Source: Olsenella sp. KGMB02461
Lineage (GTDB): Bacteria > Actinomycetota > Coriobacteriia > Coriobacteriales > Atopobiaceae
Reading direction: 5' to 3'
Length of the DNA stretch: 64,000 bases
Assembly (NCBI RefSeq): GCF_012584445.1
Contig: NZ_JABAHI010000008.1
Coordinates: 1,054,001 to 1,118,000, forward strand
Shown here piece after piece: positions 16,346 to 24,646 of this stretch (positions within the stretch are counted from its first letter, which is position 1; each line of letters starts with the position of its first letter). The position numbers and the translations under genes are program-made. A model generated the notes under the pieces. It saw only the letters and a program-made list of their open reading frames with translations, made no database searches and had not been told where the DNA came from.

Positions 16346-18478
16346 CTAAGCGTTCTTGGTGTCGGAGGCATCGGCGTTCTTCTTGCGCTTGAAGATGAAG
16401 AAGAACAGCAGGGCCAAAAGTGCAGCGAGGCCGGCGATGGATCCCGCCATGACAGCCGGGTTTTGGAAGCCGGCGACCAGGGGGTTCGCGTCGTCGTCAA
16501 TGCGCTGCTCGGCGGTGGACTGGCCCTCGGGGGAAGCCAGAGGGTTGCCGTCGTCGTTGATGATGGTGGTGGCGTCGCCGGGAGCTACGCCGGCGTCAGT
16601 GGCAGGCAAAGCTGCACCGGTAGCGGCAGCGGCGATAGGGGCCGCGGTGATGCCGCCGCCTGCGGTGCCGGCAGCCGCCGCGCGAGGAGTATCGATGATC
16701 TGGGTGCGCTGAATGACCACGTTGGCGTTGAGCTGGTCGTTCACGTTGCGGTAGTAGATGGTGTAGACGCGGGTGGGCGAATAGAAGGCGTGGCGGATGC
16801 CGCCCTCCTGGCCAGGCAGACGCACATAGCGCTCGCCGTCATCTGCCGAGAAGCTCTCATCTCCCACGACTGTGAGGAAATCGGTCATCTCGGGATTCAC
16901 CGGGTAGGTGTCAGTCTTTAATATGGCGCCCGTGGCGATGTCCTGATAGCGCACCTGGATGTCGTAGCCCGCGCCAGGCACGTAGTCCTCGGGCACGTAG
17001 TAGACGTAGACCATGAGGTCTTTGCCGGCGGTGAGGTCATCCCACTTATAAGAGATGGTCTGAGTGTTGGAGGCGGCGGGCACATAGGTAGCACCGTCGT
17101 GCTCGAAGGAAGCCGGCTCGTAGGTGAAGTCCTGATCAGGGGTGACCTTGCCGGACTTGCGGCCGATCTCGGTGGCGTTGGTGCCGTCGATCTCCACCAC
17201 GGTGAAGGTGGCCTCTTTGGTGTCTTCGGAGGAGCTATAGAGGGCGTGAAGCACGCGATGGCCGTTGGCGTCCTGGTCAAAAAGCGCCTCGGAGAGGTCG
17301 CCGGTGAGCACCAAGGGATTGCCCCACTCGTGATCTACGCGAGCCGTGCTGCTGCCCTGGACGCCGGTGAAGCTGTAGAAAGCCACACCCTCGGAGTGGC
17401 TGGCCGCACTGGAGAAGGAAAGCGGCAGCGAGTACTGGTAGCCAGCGCCATGGATGTCGACGGAGTCAGTCCAGAGCACCTGGTTGGGACCATCGCTATT
17501 CTCGGCCTCGAAGCTGATGGTGAGCTGGTAGGCATTGGCCTGGGCCATGTCTTCCACCGCCACCACGCGCACGGTGGCGTTGGGCTGGGCTACGGTAAGA
17601 CGCTTGGTGGAACCCAGCGAGGAGAGCGTGCGGTAATACTGGCCGTTGGAGAAGAAGGACTGGTCGATGGGGACATCCAAGCCCTCGCCCTCGATGCCGG
17701 CGAAAGACTCGGTGCGCACGATGTCGCCCTCGTCGGTCTTATAGGTGACGGTGCCGGTGGCCGCATCGGTCGCAGTCTTCTCATAGGTGGCTACAAAGGC
17801 GTTGAGATTCTCGTCGAACGCATTGTCGACCTTCTGCTCGCCGACGCGCTGGAGCCCGTAGGCGTCGCGGCTGCCGTCGGCCTCTTTATAGATGGCGTTG
17901 CCTGCACCCAGGTTTTTGGGTGCAGACTTCTCATCGTCATTGGCGGTGCGGATGCCAAGAAGGACATAACCCTCATCCTCAACTTGACCCTCAGACACAA
18001 GGTGTCCGTAGACGGGGTAGACGGTGCCCTCATAGAGGGGATTCCCGTTGCGCTGGGCATCCCACACCGCGATTTGGTAGCGGGTCGCGGTAGTGGCGGA
18101 ACCATAGAGCTCCTCGGGCGTGGCATCCTCCAGCGCCAGAGACAGAATGTGCGAGAGCGCCACACCCTTCTCGGGGGCAGGGCCGTTGGTCTGCGCTTGG
18201 GCGAGATCATACTTCTGGCGATAGGAAAGGTAGGTCTGCTGGCCGCCTTCTTCCTTGATCACATCTATATAGAGTGGCTCGCCTTGATGATCTCCGATGC
18301 GGATGAGCTCCCACTCTGTGGCAGTGGTTTCCAAAGAATCGGTGCCTCGCACATTGGTCTGCAAGGCGGCTTCATCGGCCAGCGCCGAGAGCGGGAAGCC
18401 CAGGGTTCCCAAAACGCAGATCACGGCCATGAAGACCGCCAGCGTAGCCCGCGTGCTTCGCTGAATGAAAGTACGCAT
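16346..18478 (-). CDS. secreted MucBP-domain surface protein with C-terminal membrane anchor
   Basis: A 710-aa exported protein. The signal peptide (ATLAVFMAVICVLGTLGFPLSALA) ends near residue 35. A MucBP-like domain lies at about 490-560 (YDIQVRYQDIATG...). An Ala/Gly-rich linker follows, then a hydrophobic helix (GSIAGLAALLALLFFFIF) and KRKKN. There is no LPXTG. Instead NDDGNPLAS and DDDANPLVAG occur before the helix, the second where a sorting motif would sit. Start at the ATG of 18476-18478 with GGAGG just upstream; an ATG 18 nt earlier lacks this. First gene of the operon with the giant adhesin, whose ribosome binding site overlaps this gene's stop codon. A mucin-binding role is inferred from the domain only. 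Confidence 0.85.
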   Translation of the reverse strand: MRTFIQRSTRATLAVFMAVICVLGTLGFPLSALADEAALQTNVRGTDSLETTATEWELIRIGDHQGEPLYIDVIKEEGGQQTYLSYRQKYDLAQAQTNGPAPEKGVALSHILSLALEDATPEELYGSATTATRYQIAVWDAQRNGNPLYEGTVYPVYGHLVSEGQVEDEGYVLLGIRTANDDEKSAPKNLGAGNAIYKEADGSRDAYGLQRVGEQKVDNAFDENLNAFVATYEKTATDAATGTVTYKTDEGDIVRTESFAGIEGEGLDVPIDQSFFSNGQYYRTLSSLGSTKRLTVAQPNATVRVVAVEDMAQANAYQLTISFEAENSDGPNQVLWTDSVDIHGAGYQYSLPLSFSSAASHSEGVAFYSFTGVQGSSTARVDHEWGNPLVLTGDLSEALFDQDANGHRVLHALYSSSEDTKEATFTVVEIDGTNATEIGRKSGKVTPDQDFTYEPASFEHDGATYVPAASNTQTISYKWDDLTAGKDLMVYVYYVPEDYVPGAGYDIQVRYQDIATGAILKTDTYPVNPEMTDFLTVVGDESFSADDGERYVRLPGQEGGIRHAFYSPTRVYTIYYRNVNDQLNANVVIQRTQIIDTPRAAAAGTAGGGITAAPIAAAATGAALPATDAGVAPGDATTIINDDGNPLASPEGQSTAEQRIDDDANPLVAGFQNPAVMAGSIAGLAALLALLFFFIFKRKKNADASDTKNA

Positions 18479-18931
18479 AGTTCCTCCGTCTATCATCCAC
18501 GGCTCTGGTCCGGCCGCAGAACTTCCTTCAGGGGCTGCTTAGACGATCTATTAGAGTGCGAGATCCTCTAAATTCAGAGTTATTGCAGCTTATTTTATGG
18601 TTAGGTTAATAAACGGATCGCGATAAATCAATCTATTTTTGAAAATACGCCACGTAATATATATGCATCTATTTTACTTATTACGCTATTTACCAGGTGT
18701 TTTATATTTTTTATTGCGTTTAGTTATTTATTTCAATAGATATGTAATATGTGGCATTTTTACTCAGTATCTATCTATTTAATTAGATATGTAACTCGGA
18801 GCATTTTGGTGTTTTATTTAGGGACTTATTGACACAGGCGAAACTGAGGCACACGAAATCCTATCCAGTGTATCGTTCATCTGCTTTTATATAGATGTAC
18901 ATAGATCCACAAATTTGCTCTATAGTTCACT
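18479..18931. promoter_or_regulatory. AT-rich control region upstream of the surface operon, with direct repeats
   Basis: A 453-bp gene-free stretch far richer in A and T than its surroundings. Two 24-bp direct repeats, 47 bp apart (18737-18760 and 18784-18807), share TAGATATGTAA and, six bases on, GCATTTT. An inverted repeat TTAGAG/CTCTAA lies at about 18551-18571, near the operon start. The layout suggests binding of a regulator or nucleoid protein; no promoter could be fixed by eye. Confidence 0.6.
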
Positions 18932-18940
18932 TTATAGAGC
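18917..18940 (-). terminator. hairpin overlapping the TSUP stop codon
   Basis: GCTCTATA and TATAGAGC around 8 nt. On the minus strand it begins within the last codons of the transporter gene and is followed by AAATTTG, only a weak T-run. Confidence 0.45.
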
Positions 18941-19726
18941 CGTAAATCCCATAAAATTTGCGATGGTTATGCCCATGATGACAACCAGGAGCCCAATAAA
19001 CAGCCTATCCACTATTTTGTTGGAAAGCCGCGCGTTAAGGGTGCGCCCGCCGGCGGCACCGGCAATGCCAAATCCCACCATGCCCAGGAAAAGCAGCGGG
19101 TCGATCCCCGATAGGTCTTGAGTGAAAAGCGACATCAGCGTGGCTGCGGTCTGGGAGTACAAAATGATGTAGAGGGAGGCTTGAGCCGCGTCCTTGCTGG
19201 TCATGGCAAAAAAGAACGTCATGGCGACGATATTGACCGGGCCTCCGCCAATGCCCAAAAAGGCAGAGATCGCACCAAGCCCCACCCCTACCAACGCTCC
19301 CGTCCACCAACCGGACAGATGGCGCTCGCGCACTTCATCCTCATCTCGCCTGAGCGTATAGACAATGGTGAACAGGCATACCGCAAACAGGGCCGCCGCC
19401 TGGGTGCAGCCCACGATGCGCGGATAGGGAAAGGCCGTGCTCAATACCGAGAAAAGCTGCTTTCCTGCAAGGCCGCCTACCACAGCTCCTACCGCCACAG
19501 AAGTATCAACCTTAGCTTCAGCCCTAAGGTTTCCCTTGGCCCGGGCCCGCAGCACCGAATAGAGGGCCATGGCAAGCACCGTGCAGCCAGAAAGAAAGCT
19601 CACCTGGGCCACATCCATATGGCCAAAGAGGTCCAGCGCCGGCTTGATGATGACGCCGCCGCCAAGGCCGCAAATGGAGCCGACAAAACATGCCGCAAGG
19701 CAGATGGGCCAAATGATCCAATACAT
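18932..19726 (-). CDS. TSUP/TauE-SafE family membrane transporter
   Basis: A 264-aa integral membrane protein with about eight hydrophobic segments in the two-half TSUP pattern. Each half carries the glycine-rich signature: GSICGLGGGVIIKP at the N-terminus and AISAFLGIGGGPVNI in the middle. The family exports or imports small sulfur-containing or organic anions (sulfite, sulfoacetate and similar); the substrate here is not predictable. It sits between the surface operon and the tagatose-type locus, in its own transcription unit. The start at 19726 has only a weak upstream purine stretch. Confidence 0.88.
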   Translation of the reverse strand: MYWIIWPICLAACFVGSICGLGGGVIIKPALDLFGHMDVAQVSFLSGCTVLAMALYSVLRARAKGNLRAEAKVDTSVAVGAVVGGLAGKQLFSVLSTAFPYPRIVGCTQAAALFAVCLFTIVYTLRRDEDEVRERHLSGWWTGALVGVGLGAISAFLGIGGGPVNIVAMTFFFAMTSKDAAQASLYIILYSQTAATLMSLFTQDLSGIDPLLFLGMVGFGIAGAAGGRTLNARLSNKIVDRLFIGLLVVIMGITIANFMGFTAL

Positions 19727-19789
19727 AGGGAGCTTTCCGGTAGGAGGGCTAAGGGTTTCTCGGCGTTTTTACCCACACCGGCCTAGGGC

Positions 19790-19832
19790 AAAAAGCCAGG
19801 AGGGCGCCTCTTTGGGACGCCCGCCTGGCTTT
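19790..19832 (-). terminator. terminator after the LacA/LacB chimera
   Basis: Minus-strand arms of about 15 bp (AAAGCCAGGCGGGCG against CGCCCTCCTGGCTTT, one mismatch) with a T-run, 28 bp past the stop codon. A motif copy (19757) lies just downstream. Confidence 0.9.
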
Positions 19833-19859
19833 GAAGGACTCGCAGGTTATCGCAGTTGG

Positions 19860-20489
19860 CTAATCGTGGTAGCAGCCCTCGTCCCACTTCGCCAGGAACT
19901 CGTCGAAAAAGTCGGGGGCGGCCTGGGCTTTGGCGTCGCCCTGCCAGACGGCGTCGATCTTGGCTACCAGGGCGTCATTCTCTGGCGTGGGCCGATACTG
20001 GGCGGCCAAGAAGGCGTCCACGATGTCGGCGATGAGGAACTCGCCGCAGATCTTGCCGCCAAAGCCCACCACGTTGGCAGCCAGATTCTCGCGGGCGTAC
20101 ACGGCCGGCGCCATGTCGCGCACCAAGCAGCAGCGGGCTCCAGGAACCTTGTTCACCGAGTTGGTGATGCCTACGCCCAGGCAAATGAGGCACACATTGT
20201 TGTGCTGGCGGGTCATAAACGCGCTGCGCTCGTCGGAACACTCGCAGGCCACCAGGCCCTTCATCTTGCAAGCCGCCATATAGCTGCCGGCGCCATAGCG
20301 GTCGAAGGCAAAGCCCAGGCTCTCAGGGTGTGCAAGCAAGTCCGAACCTACAGCCACGGCAGAGTCCACAAAGTCTGCCGCTGGTTCCTCTGATAAGTCC
20401 ACCACCTCATGGCCCAGCTCCAGAAGATAGGCCTTCACCACCTCTTTGAGCTCCATGCCCTCGTTGTCAGACCCAATCACGATACGCAT
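19860..20489 (-). CDS. lacAB: galactose-6-phosphate isomerase: in-frame LacA-LacB chimera
   Basis: A 209-aa protein of the RpiB/LacA/LacB family. LacAB normally converts galactose 6-phosphate to tagatose 6-phosphate as a complex of two proteins. Residues 1 to about 103 match LacA ([44 protein letters not shown]). Residues about 104-209 match the second half of LacB ([33 protein letters not shown]) down to its characteristic end [16 protein letters not shown]. The C-terminus of LacA and about 65 residues of LacB's N-terminus are missing, as if a deletion had joined adjacent lacA and lacB in frame. Cys103 sits near where LacB has its catalytic cysteine. Start at 20489 with AAAGGA upstream. Same strand as the lacR-like gene, 65 bp behind it. 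Confidence 0.88.
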   Translation of the reverse strand: MRIVIGSDNEGMELKEVVKAYLLELGHEVVDLSEEPAADFVDSAVAVGSDLLAHPESLGFAFDRYGAGSYMAACKMKGLVACECSDERSAFMTRQHNNVCLICLGVGITNSVNKVPGARCCLVRDMAPAVYARENLAANVVGFGGKICGEFLIADIVDAFLAAQYRPTPENDALVAKIDAVWQGDAKAQAAPDFFDEFLAKWDEGCYHD

Positions 20490-20554
20490 TGCGGTTCCTT
20501 TCTTTGCAGGGTCTGCAGGCAAAGCCGACTCGCCTTGGCCCCGATTGCCACCAT

Positions 20555-21319
20555 TTAGCCAATGATCTGGGTGTGTTCTGAGAGGGACTCCCTTTGCTCG
20601 CCGGTGAGCCCCTTATCTGTCACCAGGGCGTCTACGTCATCCAAGGAATAAAACGTGTAAAAATCCCTGCGTCCAACCTTGGAGGAGTCACACACTACGT
20701 AACGGCGATCCGACCGCTCGAACACCTCGTTTTGAAAGCGCCCCTCCTCCATGTTCGAGGTGGAGATGGCTCCATCCAAAATGCCGTTGCAGCCGATAAA
20801 CGCCACATCGATACCTAGAAGGTCCACGGAGTTCTCTGCCATGGGGCCTACGAACGCATCGGTAGTGGGGCGATAGACGCCGCCTACCAGGCAGAGCTCT
20901 GTGTGTGGCCTACCCCGCAGCAGATCAAAGATCGAAAGGCTGTTGGTCACGATGCGCAGCCGACCTGCAGGCAACGCCTGGGCTACCAGCTCCATAGTGG
21001 TGCCCGCGCCCAAAAAAACGGTGTTGCCGGGCTCCACCAACTTGGCGGCCGACGCTGCCACCGCACGCTTCTCCTTCACATGAAGGGAGCGCTTCTCGCC
21101 ATGGGTGAACTCGCGAGGAACCGCCGTGCCGCGCTGACCTGCCACAGAGCGCGCGCCGCCATGGACGCGCACCAGCCGCCCTTGGGCCGCCATTTCCTCC
21201 AAGTCACGGCGCACCGTCATGTCAGAGACCTGCAGCTCTTGGGCCAGCCGATGTACCGTAGCCGTGCCCAGGTTTTCGCACAGCTGCTCGATGGCATCTT
21301 GGCGCTCAGACTTGAGCAT
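20555..21319 (-). CDS. DeoR-family repressor, LacR-like
   Basis: A 254-aa regulator: DeoR winged helix ([32 protein letters not shown]), then a phosphosugar domain with [26 protein letters not shown] and LVGGVYR. The start is the ATG at 21317-21319 with AAGGAGG 5 nt upstream; an ATG 54 nt earlier lacks a ribosome binding site. It is first in a two-gene unit with the LacA/LacB chimera and diverges from the lacC-like kinase, so the 119-bp gap presumably holds its operators. By analogy with LacR it would respond to tagatose 6-phosphate; that ligand is inferred from the neighbours. Confidence 0.9.
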   Translation of the reverse strand: MLKSERQDAIEQLCENLGTATVHRLAQELQVSDMTVRRDLEEMAAQGRLVRVHGGARSVAGQRGTAVPREFTHGEKRSLHVKEKRAVAASAAKLVEPGNTVFLGAGTTMELVAQALPAGRLRIVTNSLSIFDLLRGRPHTELCLVGGVYRPTTDAFVGPMAENSVDLLGIDVAFIGCNGILDGAISTSNMEEGRFQNEVFERSDRRYVVCDSSKVGRRDFYTFYSLDDVDALVTDKGLTGEQRESLSEHTQIIG

Positions 21320-21438
21320 GACTGCCTCCTTGTTATTATTGTGTGCGTTAGTGTTCTTTTCGGTTCGAATCAAACAGTATTACACAATATCTAACAGACG
21401 CAAGACCCCAGAAAGATTTCCAGAAACCGGAGGAACCC

Positions 21439-22371
21439 ATGATTGTCACCGTGACTCCCAACACCTCCATAGACAAGGCCTACTCCATTGCGGCCCCTTT
21501 GGCTGTGGGCCAGGTGCAGCGCGTGCAGCGTGTCATCGACGTGGCGGGAGGCAAGGGACTCAACGCTGCTCGGGCGGTAGCGGCCTGTGGTGCAGAGGTG
21601 GTAGCCTGCGGCTTTGCCGGCGGCCACGGAGGGGCGCTCCTTCGCGAACTGCTCGACGGCGACGGCATTGCCCACGATTTTGTGGAGACAGGCGCAGAGA
21701 CCCGCTCTTGCATCAACGTGCTGGACCCCTCCGGCACCTCCACCGAGTTCCTAGAGCCTGGACGCCCGGTCACCCAGGAAGAGTTTGATGAGTTGCTCCA
21801 GCGAGTGGCCTGGCTGGCATGCGAGGCCGCAGTGGTCGCGGTGGACGGCTCAGTGCCGGCAGGCCTTGGCGCCGACGCCTGCGCCCGCCTCGTGGCAACG
21901 GTAAAAGCCCAGGGCACCCCTGTGATTCTTGACACTTCTGGAGAGCTGCTCAAAGAGGGCATTCGCGCGCTGCCCACCATGGTGAAGCCCAATGCCGACG
22001 AGCTCTCCTGGCTCACCGGCCGTCCCTGCAACGACCTTGACCAGATGGTTGAGGCCGCTCGCACGCTCCATGCCACCGGTATCGAGCGGGTGGTGGCAAG
22101 CCTAGGGGCTCAGGGGGCGGTGATGGCCTGTGCCACAGGCATCTATCGAGGCATCGCTCCGCACATCCAGGTGGTAAATCCTGTGGGTTCCGGAGACACG
22201 CTGGTGGGCGCCTTCGCCGTGGCACTGGAGCGCGCCATGGATGACGCCTGTGCCCTCGCCTTTGCCATGGCCGCCGCCACTGCCAACTGCCTCTCCCCCG
22301 CTACCGGCAACTTTGATCCTCAGACAGCACGGGAGCTGCGCAATCAGGTGAAAGTCCACAGGCTCGCCTAG
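21439..22371 (+). CDS. lacC: PfkB-family kinase, tagatose-6-phosphate kinase (LacC) type
   Basis: A 310-aa sugar-phosphate kinase expected to turn tagatose 6-phosphate into the 1,6-bisphosphate. It has the PfkB substrate motif VAGGKGLNAAR near residue 38, a nucleotide region with ASLGAQGA, and the anion-hole/catalytic motif NPVGSGDTLVGAF. NPVGSGD and SLGAQGA match LacC better than 1-phosphofructokinase, which usually has GAGD. The ATG at 21439 follows CCGGAGGAACCC. It is divergent from the lacR-like/chimera unit and convergent with the next DeoR gene. Fructose-1-phosphate kinase activity cannot be excluded from sequence. Confidence 0.82.
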   Translation: MIVTVTPNTSIDKAYSIAAPLAVGQVQRVQRVIDVAGGKGLNAARAVAACGAEVVACGFAGGHGGALLRELLDGDGIAHDFVETGAETRSCINVLDPSGTSTEFLEPGRPVTQEEFDELLQRVAWLACEAAVVAVDGSVPAGLGADACARLVATVKAQGTPVILDTSGELLKEGIRALPTMVKPNADELSWLTGRPCNDLDQMVEAARTLHATGIERVVASLGAQGAVMACATGIYRGIAPHIQVVNPVGSGDTLVGAFAVALERAMDDACALAFAMAAATANCLSPATGNFDPQTARELRNQVKVHRLA

Positions 22372-22399
22372 GAGCAGGCGATTCTTCCCTGCTAACTCT

Positions 22400-22431
22400 C
22401 TTCGGGGCACTTCGCACTCCGTGCCGAGAAG
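22400..22431. terminator. inverted motif pair between convergent genes
   Basis: CTTCGGGGCAC and GTGCCGAGAAG form an imperfect hairpin (two mismatches) between the convergent lacC-like and DeoR genes. The right arm is a copy of the window-wide motif. There is no long T-run, so it is a probable bidirectional terminator only by position and shape. Confidence 0.45.
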
Positions 22432-22452
22432 CCCTTGCCTCTCGCTCCCCAC

Positions 22453-23304
22453 CTACCCCTGCGCCAGGATGAGCCGAGCTTCCGGCGCCTGCTCTTGAAG
22501 CTCTGCGGCTAGAAGGCCATGAGGGTCGCTGTCTGTCACCACCGCATCCACGTGAGCCAGGGTGTCTACCAGCAGCAATCCCGGCGCATTCACCTTGGTG
22601 GCATCCATGAGCACCACTGTGCGGGCGGCGCAGGAGAGCATGGCCCGCTTGATCTGAGCCATGGGGGCGAAGTTGGTCATGAGGCCGCGGCCAGGCACAT
22701 AGCTGGTAGGGCATACAAAGGAGATCTGAGGGTGCAAAAGCGCCAGGGCCTGCTCTGTCATGGGGCCATAGGTGTAGCGGTGGCCTTTGCGCAGCTCGCC
22801 GCCCAGCAAGATGACATCCAGCGACGGCATGGAGCGGTCGATGAAATCCGCCACCGTAAAGTCGCAGGTCACCACCGTCACCTCGTTGCGGACTCCCAAC
22901 GCGCGCACCAGCTCCAGCGCCGTAGTGCCCGAGTCCACCAGCACGGAGTCGCCGTCTGACACCATGGCTGCCGCCGTGCGGCCGATGGCCTGCTTGGCCT
23001 CGACGTTCACGTTCACACGCTGATCCTGGATAGACACCGTGAGCGCCCGCGAGAGCGACACCGCCCCGCCATGGGTGCGCCGCAGGCGCCCCGCCGCCTC
23101 AAGCTCGTCCAAGTCCGAGCGCACCGTCACCCGCGACACTCCAAAGAGTTTCGCGAGGTCTGCCACCTGCACCGAAGCCTCGCGCCCCAAAAGGTCCATG
23201 ATGGCAGCGCGGCGTTCCTCGGCAAAAGAATGCCCCGAGCCATGAGTGGGACCAGGCGTCGCGGGGCCGGGCAACGAAGCGTCGTTGGGAGCAGAGGCGG
23301 TCAT
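22453..23304 (-). CDS. DeoR/GlpR-family regulator
   Basis: A 283-aa regulator with a roughly 28-residue Pro/Gly/Ser-rich N-terminal extension before the winged helix (LAKLFGVSRVTVRSDLDELEAAGRLRRTHGGA). The sensor domain contains LVDSGTTALELVRAL and ILLGGELRKGH. AAAGGA lies 7 nt before the ATG at 23304. It is divergent from the GatY-type aldolase, separated by 327 bp containing two direct repeats that suit DeoR binding. It probably controls the aldolase separately from the lacR-like gene, so the pathway would have two DeoR regulators; this is inferred from position. Confidence 0.9.
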   Translation of the reverse strand: MTASAPNDASLPGPATPGPTHGSGHSFAEERRAAIMDLLGREASVQVADLAKLFGVSRVTVRSDLDELEAAGRLRRTHGGAVSLSRALTVSIQDQRVNVNVEAKQAIGRTAAAMVSDGDSVLVDSGTTALELVRALGVRNEVTVVTCDFTVADFIDRSMPSLDVILLGGELRKGHRYTYGPMTEQALALLHPQISFVCPTSYVPGRGLMTNFAPMAQIKRAMLSCAARTVVLMDATKVNAPGLLLVDTLAHVDAVVTDSDPHGLLAAELQEQAPEARLILAQG

Positions 23305-23340
23305 AGGAGCTTTCCTTTGCGAAGGTTCTGTGAACTCTTA

Positions 23341-23398
23341 GCTTTCTTTATTTTGCATTTTAGCAAGGATTCGACTTTCTTTTGTTTTCTAAAGCAAG
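23341..23398. promoter_or_regulatory. tandem AT-rich direct repeats, candidate DeoR operators
   Basis: CTTTCTTT followed by T-rich sequence and ending AGCAAG occurs at 23342-23367 and again at 23375-23398, 33 bp apart (about three helical turns), near the DeoR gene. The rest of the 23305-23631 interval holds one full motif copy at 23460-23472 and the aldolase ribosome binding site; I see no other gene. Confidence 0.5.
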
Positions 23399-23631
23399 AT
23401 TTTGTCACAGCTGTAAGGAACCTTAGCTTCCATTGGCGCCCACTGGCGTTTCGTTTGCTTGCCGAGAAACCCCTTCTTCGCCACCAGTGCGGCCACGCAA
23501 ATCGCGCTACATTGCCACCAGCAAGTAACGGCGCAGGTTTTTGGCGCGCAGGAGCACCCCGATCCCCTCCTCCCAGATTGGCGCCCCGTTCTCGCCAAGG
23601 CCCAAAGCCGCAGACGCAGAAAGGAACTGCA

Positions 23632-24483
23632 ATGCTTGTCACCACCAAAGAAATGCTGCTCGATGCTCAGAAGAACCATTACGCCGTGGGCGCCTTCAAC
23701 GTGGAAGACCTGGAGTTTGTGATGGCCGTGCTGGCCGCCGCAGAAGAGCGTCGCTCTCCGGTGATCATGCAGACCACCCCCAGCACCGTGAAGTATGCCA
23801 ACCTGGACTACTTCTATGGCATGGTGCACGCTGCGGCCAAGAATGCCAGCGTGCCGGTGGCGCTGCACCTCGATCACGGCGACGGCTTCGAGCGCTGCAT
23901 GCAGGCCATGCACGCCGGCTACACCTCCGTCATGATCGACGGCAGCCACGAGTCCTTTGAGGACAACATCAAGATCACCGAGTCTGTGGCTCGCGTAGGC
24001 GCCGCCATGGGCATCCCCGTAGAAGCCGAGCTGGGCCGCGTGGGCGGCAAAGAGGACGACGGTCCCGACGCCGGCCACGGCAATCCCTTCACCGATCCCG
24101 CCGAGGCCGAGGAGTTCGTGCGCCGCACCGGCTGCACCTCCCTGGCAGTGGGCGTGGGCACCGCGCACGGCGTCTACCACGGCACTCCCCACATCGAGCA
24201 GGAAGTGCTCAAGGCCATCCGCGAGCGCGTCGACGTGCCCCTGGTGCTCCATGGCACCTCCGGCGTGCCCGACGACCAGGTCAAAGAGGCCATCGCCAAC
24301 GGCGTGTGCAAGGTGAACTACGCCACCGAGCTTCGCCAGGAGTACATGAAGGGCTTCATGGCCTACATGGCCGCCAACCCCGAGGTCTTCGATCCCAAGA
24401 AGCCCGCCAAAGCCGGCATGGCCAACATCTGTGCCATCGTTGCCAGCCACATGGACAACCTGGGTTCCACCGGTCGCGCCTAG
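23632..24483 (+). CDS. class II aldolase, tagatose/fructose-1,6-bisphosphate type (GatY/KbaY/FbaA)
   Basis: A 283-aa zinc aldolase that would split tagatose (or fructose) 1,6-bisphosphate into dihydroxyacetone phosphate and glyceraldehyde 3-phosphate. Recognisable motifs in order: AVGAFNVEDLE, zinc/catalytic HLDHG, MIDGSHES, AELGRVGGKEDD, GTAHGVY with a zinc histidine, LHGTSG, and phosphate-binding NYATELR. GGKEDD resembles GGQEDD of GatY/KbaY. The ATG at 23632 has AAAGGA 6 nt upstream. It completes a tagatose-6-phosphate-like route with the LacA/LacB chimera and LacC-type kinase, although Gram-positive lac operons use the unrelated class I LacD. Use as the general glycolytic aldolase is the main alternative. 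Confidence 0.88.
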   Translation: MLVTTKEMLLDAQKNHYAVGAFNVEDLEFVMAVLAAAEERRSPVIMQTTPSTVKYANLDYFYGMVHAAAKNASVPVALHLDHGDGFERCMQAMHAGYTSVMIDGSHESFEDNIKITESVARVGAAMGIPVEAELGRVGGKEDDGPDAGHGNPFTDPAEAEEFVRRTGCTSLAVGVGTAHGVYHGTPHIEQEVLKAIRERVDVPLVLHGTSGVPDDQVKEAIANGVCKVNYATELRQEYMKGFMAYMAANPEVFDPKKPAKAGMANICAIVASHMDNLGSTGRA

Positions 24484-24525
24484 CCTTCGCAGAGCGCCGC
24501 TCGCTTTACGCCATCCATTGGTAAA

Positions 24526-24570
24526 GAAAACACCCAGCTGCACCTCCTCCCAGCAGCTGGGTGTCTTCTT
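24526..24570 (+). terminator. terminator after the aldolase
   Basis: Perfect 11-bp arms ACACCCAGCTG and CAGCTGGGTGT, preceded by AAAGAAA and followed by CTTCTT. It could serve both directions. A motif copy (24583-24595) lies just beyond. Confidence 0.85.
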
Positions 24571-24646
24571 ATGGCGATGGAGGGGTTTCTCGGCAAGGAA
24601 CACAGGGGCTCAGCCCAACCCTTCCCCTGCGAACGGCCCCTAGCCC

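Noticed and set aside
17099-18571. Plus-strand frame of about 490 codons opposite the MucBP gene
   Set aside because: Low-complexity Gly/Val/Ala/His shadow; the minus-strand gene has a signal peptide, domain and ribosome binding site.
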